Of a stretch of 64,000 nucleotides of DNA, positions 43,664 through 52,440 are shown piece after piece. The notes beneath the pieces are model-generated. The model ran no database searches. It was not told where the DNA came from and saw nothing but the letters and a program-made list of their open reading frames with translations. The position numbers and the translations under genes were made by a program. The stretch comes from DATFMP01 sp035266845. GTDB lineage: Bacteria; SAR324; JACQKK01. Numbering within the stretch: position 1 is the first letter of the stretch; each line of letters starts with the position of its first letter. The stretch covers positions 6,951-70,950 of the forward strand of contig DATFMP010000077.1 in the NCBI GenBank assembly GCA_035266845.1, in the 5' to 3' direction.

Positions 43664-43715
43664 CTTGCTCCTTGTCGATGCGGCACCTGGGGCCGCGGGC
43701 CCCCGTGGCCGCCGA

Positions 43716-44516
43716 TCACGCGCCCACATCCCCGAGGATGGTCGAAGCCCGGGGAGGCGCAAAGGCCGGGCGCAGGCGCTCCAGCAGCCCAGCGAAGTCC
43801 AAAGGGAACTGCTGCGAAAGCCACTCGGCGCGCCGCTTCAGTTGGCTCAGCGACGGCCCGTTGCGCTGCGTGCCTGCGATGAAGATCACATTGCTGTCCA
43901 CGCGCACCGAGAGATAGTGCAACTGCTCGAAGGTGGAGCGCAGGGCGCCACGCACCTGAGCCAGCAACTCGCGATCCGAGCCCCAGGCATTGACGACGAG
44001 CCAGCCGCCGGTCGCGAGCCGATCGCGCAGCATGTTGAACGCGGTCGCGGTGTTCATCTGCGGCGCGGCGCCATTGGCGTGGAAGGCATCCAGGAAGATC
44101 AGCGCATAGCGATGCGTGTCCTCCCGCAAAAACATCGCTCCATCCTGGTTGACCACCTCCAGGCGGGACGAGACGGGCAGGTCGAAATAGCGATAGGCCA
44201 CGTCCACCACGCCGCGGTTCAGCTCCACCACGCGCTGCTGCACCTCCGGCAGGTGCCGGTGCAGGCAGTCGGGAATCGTGCCGCCACCCAGCCCAAAGTG
44301 GAGGACGGAATCCGGCTTGGGAACGAACAGCAGGCCCGCCATCATGGCGCGCGCGTAGTCCAGCAACAGCACGTCCGGCGCCACAAGGGAGCGCGCACTC
44401 TGGGTGATGTGGTTGCCGAAGCGCAACTCGCGCTGGTCGCCCCGGTCGATCACCTGGATTTGCACGCCATCCACCGTCCTGTTGTAGATGGGCGTTTCGT
44501 AGCGGAACAGCTTCAT
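43716..44516 (-). CDS. Spermidine synthase-like protein
   Basis: A 266-residue Rossmann methyltransferase-fold protein of the polyamine aminopropyltransferase superfamily. SVLHFGLGGGTIPDCLHRHL is the SAM/dcSAM-binding loop, VVELNRGVVDVAYRYF the acidic strand, and YALIFLDAFHANGAAPQMNT the region where true spermidine synthases carry the catalytic aspartates. Absence of a recognisable D-S-x-D-P motif makes real aminopropyltransferase activity doubtful; many such 'spermidine synthase-like' proteins have unknown roles. The ATG at 44516 gives MKLFRYETPIYN. The longer upstream frame is not coding. Confidence 0.8.
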   Translation of the reverse strand: MKLFRYETPIYNRTVDGVQIQVIDRGDQRELRFGNHITQSARSLVAPDVLLLDYARAMMAGLLFVPKPDSVLHFGLGGGTIPDCLHRHLPEVQQRVVELNRGVVDVAYRYFDLPVSSRLEVVNQDGAMFLREDTHRYALIFLDAFHANGAAPQMNTATAFNMLRDRLATGGWLVVNAWGSDRELLAQVRGALRSTFEQLHYLSVRVDSNVIFIAGTQRNGPSLSQLKRRAEWLSQQFPLDFAGLLERLRPAFAPPRASTILGDVGA

Positions 44517-44781
44517 TCGACCTCGTGCGGCCAAGTCGCCGGTGGTCAGGACGGCGGCCCCGCCTCCCCTCGGAGACGTGCCGAGACGCTGCGCAGAGCG
44601 GCATCTGCCGCGGCAACACCCATGGGCCGCAAATTCCATGAAAGACAAATCGGCCCCATTTGGCAATCGAAATCCCCGCCGCCTTGGCCCAAGTGCTATA
44701 ACGGGAGCACCAGCGCCAAGAGCCTCTGACCGCCCACCGGGGGCGGCCGTAACGCATTGAGAACCCTCCCCCTCGCGAGCC

Positions 44782-45456
44782 ATGCCGCCGTCCACTTCCA
44801 GCAGTCCCCGCGAGACACTCTATCGCCTGCGTGAGGTGCAGGCGTTGCTTCCCGGCGAGGGCAGCATCGGCCCCATCACGTGGGCTGTTCGCCGCGGCCA
44901 GCGCATCGGCGTGCGTTGTGCGAGCGACGCACAGTGGGAGACATTGCGGGCCCTGCTGACCGGCGAGCGCAGCCCGGTCTCCGGCTGGTTGGACGAGGTG
45001 ACACCGGTCACGGTGCAGACGGACGCACACCTGCGGAAGGTGCTCCGCCCCGGCGATTCGCTGCAGGACTTCCTCGACGGCCCGGATGCGCCGGAATTCG
45101 TGAGGCTGGAGGGGCGACGGCACTCGCTGATGGTGCTGGTGGATTTGCTGGACATCACACCTGCCATGCGACGGTGCGTCTTCAAGTTCGGTTCTCCGTC
45201 GCTGCTGGAACGCGTGTGGGCCCTGCGCTTCCTCATTTCGCGGGCAGACGTGTTGATCGGACGGGAAGTGTTCCGCATCGCCGATCCACCGGTGCGCGTA
45301 GCGTTGCGGCGGCGCTGGGGCGACTGGCCGGGCACGCTCATCGCCGGCGAAGGCGACCAACCGCTGCCCGGCGCGCTCGATGGGTGGGCGCGGTTAGACG
45401 CGGAGGGGCACTTCAGCGCCGGAAATCTCGCCGCTCCGCCGGAGGACGGCCCCTGA
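44782..45456 (+). CDS. Degenerate ABC-ATPase-like protein (no Walker motifs)
   Basis: A 224-residue protein whose layout follows an ABC ATPase domain while every catalytic motif is lost. Residues 15-45 resemble the first strands (RLREVQALLPGEG, VRRGQRIGV). The Walker A position reads RCASDAQWETLRALLTG (45-61) without G-K-S/T. The signature region is FGSPSLLERVWALRFLI (136-152) and the Walker B position ADVLIGREV (155-163) lacks D-E. The H-loop position is GTLIAGEGDQ (184-192). Such a protein could not hydrolyse ATP normally but might act as a partner or regulator. It lies 256 bases upstream of lolD on the same strand. The resemblance is my own alignment by eye, so the fold is an inference. 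Confidence 0.6.
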   Translation: MPPSTSSSPRETLYRLREVQALLPGEGSIGPITWAVRRGQRIGVRCASDAQWETLRALLTGERSPVSGWLDEVTPVTVQTDAHLRKVLRPGDSLQDFLDGPDAPEFVRLEGRRHSLMVLVDLLDITPAMRRCVFKFGSPSLLERVWALRFLISRADVLIGREVFRIADPPVRVALRRRWGDWPGTLIAGEGDQPLPGALDGWARLDAEGHFSAGNLAAPPEDGP

Positions 45457-45560
45457 GCGCGTCATTTGCGCAATCCCGTGGCGGGCGCGGCCACGCCTGC
45501 AAAGCCCCCGCTCCCTGCGCGATCCGCGGCGGCAGCGCGGAAATGCAGGCGGCACTTGGG

Positions 45561-45589
45561 TTGACGTTTCGCGGGCTTGCGGATAAAAC
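45561..45589 (+). promoter_or_regulatory. Sigma-70-like promoter ahead of lolD-bamA
   Basis: TTGACG (45561-45566) and TAAAAC (45584-45589) with exactly 17 bases between them, about 125 bases upstream of the lolD ATG. It is the best promoter match in the envelope cluster and would drive lolD, bamA, ompH and fabZ. Confidence 0.55.
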
Positions 45590-45712
45590 CGTGCAAATGG
45601 CCCGCCCCTGGAGCAACCGCCCAGGAACCGACCGGCCCAGTTTCCACGGATGGAACCGGCACCTGCCTGCCCGACCGCGCCTTTGCCTGCATCGCCCGCG
45701 CTTGCTGGCCGT

Positions 45713-46420
45713 ATGACCCAAGCCGACTTCATTCACGTCGAAGGGCTGCACAAGCGGTACCGCGACGTTCACGGCAACGAACTGCCCATCCTGCGTGGCG
45801 TTCGGCTGGATGTAGCACAGGGCGAAACCGTGTCCATCATGGGCGCTTCAGGTGCCGGCAAAAGCACGCTGCTGCACCTGCTGGGCACCTTGGACAGTCC
45901 CGACGAGGGCATCATCCGCATTGGCGGGCTGGACATCAGCAACCTGGACGATGAGCAAGGCGCCCGCTTCCGCAACGAGACCATCGGCTTTGTGTTCCAA
46001 TTCCACCACCTGTTGATGGACTTCACGGCGCTCGAGAACGTGATGATCCCCATGTGGATCCGCGCCGGACGGACGGTTCCTCTGCAGGATGAGGCCCACC
46101 ATCTGCTGGAAGAAGTGGGGTTGGGCCCGCGCGCCCATCACAAGCCCGCCGAGCTTTCCGGCGGGGAGCAGCAGCGGCTGGCCATCGCCCGCGCCATCGC
46201 CAATGGCCCACAGATCCTGCTGGCGGACGAACCGACGGGCAACCTGGACGAGGCGACCGGGGCGCGGGTGGAAGAACTGCTGCTACGCCTGAACATCGAG
46301 CACGGCCTCACGGTGATCCTGGTCACCCACAATTCCCAGTTTGCGGCCCGGATGGCCCACCCCTACGTCCTGGAGCACGGGCTGTTGCAGCCCTTCTCCC
46401 CCGGCCGGCCCGATGCCTAG
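45713..46420 (+). CDS. lolD: Lipoprotein-releasing-type ABC ATPase, LolD-like
   Basis: A 235-residue ATPase of the LolD/MacB group. Walker A is GASGAGKST at residues 44-52, Q-loop FVFQFHHLLMDFTALENV (the LLxxFxAxENV pattern typical of LolD), signature LSGGEQQRLAIARA and Walker B LLADEPTGNLD. LolD powers extraction of outer-membrane lipoproteins by the LolCE permease. No lolC or lolE lies in this window; in related clusters it is immediately upstream. Here that position is taken by the degenerate ABC-like protein. The stop overlaps the bamA start by 8 bases. Confidence 0.9.
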   Translation: MTQADFIHVEGLHKRYRDVHGNELPILRGVRLDVAQGETVSIMGASGAGKSTLLHLLGTLDSPDEGIIRIGGLDISNLDDEQGARFRNETIGFVFQFHHLLMDFTALENVMIPMWIRAGRTVPLQDEAHHLLEEVGLGPRAHHKPAELSGGEQQRLAIARAIANGPQILLADEPTGNLDEATGARVEELLLRLNIEHGLTVILVTHNSQFAARMAHPYVLEHGLLQPFSPGRPDA

Positions 46421-49103
46421 CATCGCCACGCCGGATGCGGCGCCCCAGGGGCGCACGGCAACTCCAGCCTCCTCGCGTCGGCGCCGCAGGAGGTGGGGGG
46501 CGTGGCTCGGTTTGTATGTTGCGCTGTGGCTACTGCCGAGCATCGTGCTGGCGCAGACGGCTGCACCAGCCCCCGCCACCCCGGGCAGCCCCGCCCCCGC
46601 AGGTCCGCCCGCCCAGGCGCCGACCCTGCAGACACCGACGCTGAAGGCACCTCCGCTGATCACACCGCTCGCGCCAACACAGGCGCCAGCTCCGGTCGCG
46701 GCACCCACCCCTGCACCAGCACAGCCCAGCGCGCCGCCTGCGACGCAAACGTCGAGCGTGATCCTGGACATCGAGTTTCAGGGCACAGTGCACACCACCA
46801 AGGGCGAACTGCTGGGCAACGTGACCAGCCGCGTGGGCGAGCAACTGCTACCCCAGACGGTCACGCGGGACGTGAAGTCTCTCTATGCGCTGGGCTTCTT
46901 CAAGCAGGTGCGGGCAGAGGCGCAGCCAGTGCCCGGCCGGGGCGTGATTCTGCGCTTCATCGTCACAGAAAAGCCGCGCATCGTGGCGATCCTTTTGCGT
47001 GGCAACACACGTATTGACGACAAGGACCTGTTCGAGAAGATCCCCATTGCCGTGGGCAGCTACTATAACACGGCCGAGGCCACTGAGACCGCGGAGCGCA
47101 TCCGCACGGCCTATCGCAACAAGGGCTACCTGCAGGTGAAGGTAACGCCGGAACAAGACCCGGTGGACGCCTACGACGTGCGCCTGATCTTCCACATCGA
47201 AGAATCTCCGCGGATGTACATCACGGACATCCGCGTGACGGGCACGCACGTGTTCACGGAGATGGAGATACGCCGCATGATGCAGTCGGCGTCCGTGGAC
47301 TGCTTCGACTGGATCAACGACTCGGGCGTGTTCAACGAAGACAAGATCAACCACGATCTGCAGACCATCGTGGCGGAGTACCTCCAGCGCGGCTACGTGC
47401 GGGTCTTCATCGACAAGCCCAAGGTCACCCTGATCCACAACGACGAGTACTCCAAGATCATCGTCGAACTGCACATCACCGAGGGCCCCCAGTATTTCAC
47501 GGGGCAGTTGGACATCAGCGGAGACATTCTGGGCGACAAGCAGCAACTGCTCGATGCGCTCGGGCTCAAGTCCGGCAACGTCTTCGATGCGCTGCAGCAG
47601 AACCGCGACACGTTCGCCTTGCGCGAAATCTACCAGGAGCAGGGCTACGCCTTTGTGCAAGTGCGCCCGCAGGTGCAAATTCACGACGATACCAAGATCG
47701 TCGACGTCACCTACGACATCACCAAGGGCGAGAAGGCCTACATCGGCCGCATTGAGTTCCAGGGCAACAAGGAGACCCGCGACTACGTGATGCGCCGTGA
47801 GTTCAAAGTGCAGGAGAACCAACTCTACAACGGCCTCAAGTTGCGAGAATCCCAGCAAAACCTTAATGCGCTGGGATACTTCACGCCTGGGTCCCTGCAC
47901 CTGGAGACCAAGCCGCGGGACGTGAACAACGTGCTGGACATACTCACCAACGTAGAAGAGTCGCAGACCGGCACCTTGCAGGCACAGATCGGCTACAGCG
48001 ACCAATCCGGTGCCACGCTGTCGACCTCCATCTCCAAAGGCAACTTCCTGGGGCGCGGTGAGACAATCCGAGGCTCGGTGCAGTGGAGCCAACGCGGCAC
48101 CACGCGGGACTTCTCCGGCGATTTCATCGAGCCGCACCTGCTGGACACCGACTACTCCAGCGATTCCTCGGTCGCCTATCGCACGATTCAGGACCAGACG
48201 GAGCTGGACCGCGGCACCTTCAACGAGATTTTCGCCTCGCAGGGCTTCGGGCATCCGATCATCGGCCCGCTGCGCATCAACTTCGCCTTGTCGGCGCTCA
48301 ACCGCGACTTCCAGGACCCGGAGGAGCCGAGCGTGCACCTGCGCACGTTCACGACCTCGCTGATCTACAATACGGTCAACAACCCCATATTCCCCAGCGC
48401 CGGCTCCAACGTGACGCTGTCGCTGGCGCAGATCGGCGGACAGATGCTGGGCGGCACGACGGAGTACCGGCGCTACCGCCTGCTGGCGCAACGGTTCTAC
48501 AGCCTCAACGACTCGGGCAGCCTCGTGGTGATGGGGCGGCTGCGGCTGGGCTGGCTGCAGCAGGTTGGCGACAACCTGATCCCACCGGAAGATCGCTTCC
48601 GGCTGGGGGGAATCAACTCCCTGCGCGGTTACCGGTACAATGAGGTGGGTGGCCCTTCGGGCCTGCTGGATCGGCGGCTCAACTCCGTGAGCCGCCTCAA
48701 GTTGGACGACCTGGGTCAGCCAGTGCTGGACTCGTTCGGCCAACCCGTCCTGGAGAATGTGGACAAGCGGACGCTGGGCCTGCCCGAGTCCACGCTGCAG
48801 CAGTTGCAGGGTGGCGGCACCATGGAACGGCTGTTCAACCTGGAGCTGATCTTCCCGCTGGCCGGCAACAACATCCGCGGTGTGGTCTTCTACGACGCGG
48901 GGCAGGTCAATGCCGAGCAGATCCAGTATCAGATCCTCAATGAACAGCAACCCGGGTTCTTCGATCTATTGCAGAGCGTGGGTGCCGGCATCCGCATGAT
49001 CACGCCGCTCGGCGTCTTTCGCTTCGAATACGGCCAGAAGCTCAAGGTGCGCCCCAATGAGAGCCCCGGCCAGTTCGACTTTACGATCGGTACGCTGTTC
49101 TGA
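46413..49103 (+). CDS. bamA: Outer-membrane assembly factor BamA
   Basis: An 896-residue Omp85 protein inserting beta-barrels into the outer membrane. After an N-terminal basic stretch (SRRRRRRWGA), a signal segment (about 30-48) and a Pro/Ala-rich linker (49-113), five POTRA domains follow from ~115, then the C-terminal barrel. The loop-6 motif is clear (FRLGGINSLRGYRYNEVGG). It ends DFTIGTLF, with a terminal phenylalanine as in BAM substrates. There is a hydrophilic insert after the loop-6 region (SRLKLDDLGQPVLDS and repeat-like LDSFGQPVLEN). The ATG at 46413 overlaps lolD and includes a long N-terminus; a shorter start is possible. Confidence 0.94.
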   Translation: MPSIATPDAAPQGRTATPASSRRRRRRWGAWLGLYVALWLLPSIVLAQTAAPAPATPGSPAPAGPPAQAPTLQTPTLKAPPLITPLAPTQAPAPVAAPTPAPAQPSAPPATQTSSVILDIEFQGTVHTTKGELLGNVTSRVGEQLLPQTVTRDVKSLYALGFFKQVRAEAQPVPGRGVILRFIVTEKPRIVAILLRGNTRIDDKDLFEKIPIAVGSYYNTAEATETAERIRTAYRNKGYLQVKVTPEQDPVDAYDVRLIFHIEESPRMYITDIRVTGTHVFTEMEIRRMMQSASVDCFDWINDSGVFNEDKINHDLQTIVAEYLQRGYVRVFIDKPKVTLIHNDEYSKIIVELHITEGPQYFTGQLDISGDILGDKQQLLDALGLKSGNVFDALQQNRDTFALREIYQEQGYAFVQVRPQVQIHDDTKIVDVTYDITKGEKAYIGRIEFQGNKETRDYVMRREFKVQENQLYNGLKLRESQQNLNALGYFTPGSLHLETKPRDVNNVLDILTNVEESQTGTLQAQIGYSDQSGATLSTSISKGNFLGRGETIRGSVQWSQRGTTRDFSGDFIEPHLLDTDYSSDSSVAYRTIQDQTELDRGTFNEIFASQGFGHPIIGPLRINFALSALNRDFQDPEEPSVHLRTFTTSLIYNTVNNPIFPSAGSNVTLSLAQIGGQMLGGTTEYRRYRLLAQRFYSLNDSGSLVVMGRLRLGWLQQVGDNLIPPEDRFRLGGINSLRGYRYNEVGGPSGLLDRRLNSVSRLKLDDLGQPVLDSFGQPVLENVDKRTLGLPESTLQQLQGGGTMERLFNLELIFPLAGNNIRGVVFYDAGQVNAEQIQYQILNEQQPGFFDLLQSVGAGIRMITPLGVFRFEYGQKLKVRPNESPGQFDFTIGTLF

Positions 49104-49165
49104 TTAATTATGGGGGCAGCGGCATCGGTCACCCCACCGGAAGCCGCCGCCCTTCCCGCTCAGCC

Positions 49166-49786
49166 ATGAGACCGAGTCCGACCATGCATGGGAAGCTGCT
49201 TCTCCGCTGCCTCGCGCCGCTGCTGCTGTTCGCCGTGGCGGCCCTGCCCGCGCAGGCCAAAGGCCTCGAGGGCCTGAAGATTGGTGTGGTGAACGTGAAT
49301 GAAGCGCTCAACCAGTCTGCTGCCGGCGAACGCTCCAAGAGCATTCTGCTGGCCTCCAAGAGCCAACTGGAAAACGAGCTGAAGGCCAAGGAGGCCGATC
49401 TCAAGAAGAAGCACGATGACTTGCAGAACAACATCATGCTCACCAAGGAGGCGCGCCAGGCCAAGGAGCAGGCGCTGCGCGATCAGGAGAATCAACTGCG
49501 CAAGGACGTGCAGGATGCCCAGCGCGAGTTGCAGGACAAGGAACGCAAGCTTACCCAGTCCATCTATATCGAGCTGCGCACGGTGATCGGTCAGATTGCC
49601 CAGGAAGAACACTACGACCTGGTGCTGGAGCAGAACGCGGCCAACGTGATCCTGTTCTCCACCACCAAGTTCGACGATCTGACGCAAAAGGTGATCGACC
49701 GCTACAACCAGTTCAATTCGGGCAAATCGAGCGCACCGGCCGACTCCGGCACCTCGGGATCCGCCGCCAAGCCCAAGAAGAAGTAA
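49166..49786 (+). CDS. OmpH/Skp-family periplasmic chaperone
   Basis: A 206-residue protein with a signal peptide (MHGKLLLRCLAPLLLFAVAA, cleaved near AQA-K). The body LKIGVVNVNEALNQSAAGER is typical of OmpH, followed by a long alpha-helical coiled coil (about residues 55-130) that forms the tentacles of the Skp trimer. The C-terminal strands are YDLVLEQNAANVILFSTTKFD. Skp holds unfolded outer-membrane proteins on their way to BamA. Start is ATG at 49166, or more likely the in-frame ATG at 49184 directly before the signal peptide. A Ser/Gly/Ala/Lys tail ends the protein. Confidence 0.9.
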   Translation: MRPSPTMHGKLLLRCLAPLLLFAVAALPAQAKGLEGLKIGVVNVNEALNQSAAGERSKSILLASKSQLENELKAKEADLKKKHDDLQNNIMLTKEARQAKEQALRDQENQLRKDVQDAQRELQDKERKLTQSIYIELRTVIGQIAQEEHYDLVLEQNAANVILFSTTKFDDLTQKVIDRYNQFNSGKSSAPADSGTSGSAAKPKKK

Positions 49787-49874
49787 CCGCCACGGGCTCC
49801 GGTCGGGAGATCGCGCCGCTCCTTTTCCCCGACCCGGACCGCCCCGGTGCACTCCTGCGGAGGGATGTCCTGCG

Positions 49875-50318
49875 ATGGCCGTACTCGAGATCGAAGACAT
49901 CAAGAAGATGCTGCCCCACCGGTACCCGTTCCTACTGCTGGACCGAGTACTGGAGCTGGAAGAGGGCAAGCGCTGCAAGGCCCTGAAGAACGTGACCGGC
50001 AACGAGGACTTCTTCCAGGGGCATTTCCCCGGCAACCCCGTGATGCCGGGCGTGCTGATCGTCGAGGCGATGGCCCAGGCCTGCGGAATCGCGGCCTTCG
50101 CGCTGGAAAAGGACGTCTCCAGCAAGTGGCTCCTCTTCGCGGGCATCGAAAAGGCGCGCTTCAAGCGCCCCGTGGTGCCCGGCGACCAACTGATCATCGA
50201 GGCGGCGTACATCGCGCACAAGATGAGCGTCTGGTCGTTTTCGGCCTCGGCCTCGGTGGATGGCCGGGTGGCAGCCCAGGCGGATATCCGCATCGCCACC
50301 GTTCCCAAACAACCCTGA
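49875..50318 (+). CDS. fabZ: (3R)-hydroxyacyl-ACP dehydratase FabZ
   Basis: A 147-residue hot-dog-fold enzyme of fatty-acid synthesis that dehydrates (3R)-hydroxyacyl-ACP. It has the standard start IKKMLPHRYPFLLLDRV and the catalytic pair H50 and E64 in DFFQGHFPGNPVMPGVLIVE. Full family length. It usually sits between lpxD and lpxA in lipid A clusters; here it follows ompH by 88 bases and is followed by a Gfo/Idh oxidoreductase, with neither lpx gene present. Confidence 0.96.
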   Translation: MAVLEIEDIKKMLPHRYPFLLLDRVLELEEGKRCKALKNVTGNEDFFQGHFPGNPVMPGVLIVEAMAQACGIAAFALEKDVSSKWLLFAGIEKARFKRPVVPGDQLIIEAAYIAHKMSVWSFSASASVDGRVAAQADIRIATVPKQP

Positions 50319-50343
50319 CGCGCCGGGCTTGGCGCCGCATTCC

Positions 50344-51291
50344 ATGCCTGCTCCCATCCGCGTCGCCGTCGTTGGCGTAGGCCACTTGGGCCGCTTCCAT
50401 GCCCAGAAATACGCAGCCCTGCCCGACTGCGAGCTGGTGGCCGTGGTGGACGCGGACCCGGCCCGCGCCAAGGCGGTGGGTGAGGAGGTGGGCGCCCCCG
50501 CCAGCACCGACCTGGCCGCCGTGCTGCAACAAGTGGACGCCGTCAGCATCGCCACCCCCACCCAGAGCCACCAAGCCGTGGGGCTGGAATGCCTGCGCGC
50601 CGGCAAGCACGCCCTGATCGAAAAGCCGCTGGCCGCCACCCTGCCCGAGGGCGAGGCGCTGGTGGCCGAAGCGCAGCGCCAAGGCGTCGCGCTGCAAGTG
50701 GGCTATGTACAGCGCTTCAACCCAGCGTTCGTGGCCTGCCGGCCCCACATCGCCCGGCCACGCTTCATCGAGTCTATCCGCATCCAGCCCTACACCGGTG
50801 GACGAGGGGCCGATGTGGACGTGGTGCTGGACCTGATGAGCCACGACCTGGACCTGGTCGCCTCCCTGGTGGATTCGCCCCTGCACAGCCTGCACGCCGT
50901 GGGTATCTCGCTGGTGACGACCAGCACGGATCTGGCCCACGCGCACCTGGTGTTCGAGAACGGCTGCACGGCCAACCTGACCGCGAGTCGCATCTCCGTG
51001 AAGGCCGAGCGCCGCATGCGGCTGTTCCAGCGGGACCGCTACTTCTCCATCGACTTCGTCGTGCCCTCCGCCCGCCAGTACGTGGCGACACCGGGAGCCG
51101 AGAACGGCGCGCCCGTGCGCGAAGAGGCGCTGCAGCTTGCCAACGCGGATGCGCTGCAGGCCGAGCTTGCCGCGTTCCTGCACGCGGTGCGCACGGGCGG
51201 CACGCCGCCGGTCACAGGCGCCGACGGCCTGCGTTCCATGGAACTGGCCGACCGCGTGATGCGCGACATCGCGCGCAACGTGCTGCCATGA
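50344..51291 (+). CDS. Gfo/Idh/MocA family oxidoreductase
   Basis: A 315-residue NAD(P)-dependent dehydrogenase. The Rossmann start is VAVVGVGHLGRFHAQKYAAL, the acidic nucleotide ribose ligand is in VAVVDADPARA, and EKPLA carries the catalytic lysine. VDVVLDLMSHDLDLV is the later conserved substrate segment. Members placed in lipid A clusters include GnnA, which oxidises UDP-GlcNAc at C3 so that GnnB can make the diamino sugar for amide-linked lipid A. The position after fabZ fits such a role, but no GnnB aminotransferase is adjacent, so this is tentative. Its stop overlaps the next start (ATGA). Confidence 0.88.
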   Translation: MPAPIRVAVVGVGHLGRFHAQKYAALPDCELVAVVDADPARAKAVGEEVGAPASTDLAAVLQQVDAVSIATPTQSHQAVGLECLRAGKHALIEKPLAATLPEGEALVAEAQRQGVALQVGYVQRFNPAFVACRPHIARPRFIESIRIQPYTGGRGADVDVVLDLMSHDLDLVASLVDSPLHSLHAVGISLVTTSTDLAHAHLVFENGCTANLTASRISVKAERRMRLFQRDRYFSIDFVVPSARQYVATPGAENGAPVREEALQLANADALQAELAAFLHAVRTGGTPPVTGADGLRSMELADRVMRDIARNVLP

Positions 51292-52400
51292 TCCTGTTCC
51301 GCTCCATCTTCCGGGAGCTCGTCAATCCGTTCCTGATGACCCTGCTGGTGATGGTGGGGTTGCTGATGACCCAGCAGGTCTATGATCTGGTGAACCTGGT
51401 CGTGGAGCGGCGGCTGAACCTGGCGGAAGTCGGCCTGATGCTGGTCTATCTGGCGCCGCAGGTGCTGGACGTGACGGTGCCCCTGGCGGTCGTGGGGGCG
51501 GTGTTCGTGGTGGTAATCCGGCAATCCATGGATGCCGAGGTAATCTCACTGCGGGCCACGGGCCGCGCTCTGTGGAGCTATGCGGCGCCGTTCCTGATCT
51601 TTGGCGCGATCATGACCGGGGTCACAGCCTACGTGACGGTCTGGCTGCAGCCTCTGGCCAGCCGCCTGTACCAGAACCTGCAGGTGGAGATGGTTCGCTG
51701 GCGTGCGGAGCAGAAGCTGGTGCCGGGTGAGTTGAACTACGACTTCGGCGACAAAGTGATCCGCGTCGGCGGCCGTAAATCCGCCAAGGAACTGTCCGAT
51801 ATCTTCATCGCCAGCCGCCACCTGGGCCCCACCAGCTCCGTCATTACGGCCCATAGCGGCTGGATCGAGGTGGACGACAAGGCCAAGCGCGTGGTGTTCC
51901 GCCTGAAGGACGGCACGGTATACACGCTGAGCGGCGACGCGCCGGAGTTCCGCACCGTGAACTTCGACACCATGCGCTATGCCTTGAACTACAAGCCCGT
52001 GCAGATCGTGGATACGCACACTCTGCGCTCCACGCCCAGTTCGCGGCTGCTGGCCAATGCGCGCGACGCGGCCCAATCGGCGTCGGCACGCGCCAGCGCG
52101 CTGGATGAGCTGATTCGCCGTGTCGCAACACCTTGGGTGTGCCTCGCCTTCGCGCTGGCGAGCATCCCCATGGCGATTATCGACCCACGCTCGGGCCGCC
52201 GGGCCGGGTATCTGCGTGCCATCTTCCTCGTCGTCGCGTACTTCGTCGTCTGGGCGGCGTTCAAGGACTTGGTGGGAGGCGGCAAGGCAGTGCCCTATGC
52301 CATGTTCCTCCCGGCCCTGCTGATCTTTCTGTATGGTATGTTGAGGCTTTGGCAGATGAACGCCGACGTGGACTCCCTGTGGCGGGCCTTCCGCCGCTGA
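51288..52400 (+). CDS. LptF/LptG-family lipopolysaccharide export permease
   Basis: A 370-residue inner-membrane protein with six hydrophobic segments: three N-terminal (FRELVNPFLMTLLVMVGLLM onward), then a periplasmic beta-jellyroll region (~residues 130-240) and three C-terminal helices ending near the FLPALLIFLYGML segment. The SLRATGRALW motif after helix 3 is the LptF/G coupling helix. These permeases form the LptB2FG extractor that lifts lipopolysaccharide towards the outer membrane. The N-terminal half is closer to LptF. Only one such gene is seen here, whereas lptF and lptG are normally paired. Translationally coupled to the oxidoreductase gene. Confidence 0.88.
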   Translation: MILFRSIFRELVNPFLMTLLVMVGLLMTQQVYDLVNLVVERRLNLAEVGLMLVYLAPQVLDVTVPLAVVGAVFVVVIRQSMDAEVISLRATGRALWSYAAPFLIFGAIMTGVTAYVTVWLQPLASRLYQNLQVEMVRWRAEQKLVPGELNYDFGDKVIRVGGRKSAKELSDIFIASRHLGPTSSVITAHSGWIEVDDKAKRVVFRLKDGTVYTLSGDAPEFRTVNFDTMRYALNYKPVQIVDTHTLRSTPSSRLLANARDAAQSASARASALDELIRRVATPWVCLAFALASIPMAIIDPRSGRRAGYLRAIFLVVAYFVVWAAFKDLVGGGKAVPYAMFLPALLIFLYGMLRLWQMNADVDSLWRAFRR

Positions 52401-52440
52401 CCCCTCGGCGGCGTCCACCGCGCGGGGCAATGGAGGGAAG

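Noticed and set aside
46848..48950. A 700-codon open frame on the minus strand inside bamA
   Set aside because: It lies fully opposite bamA, which has clear POTRA and barrel motifs. The antisense translation is low-complexity, as expected from high-GC third positions.
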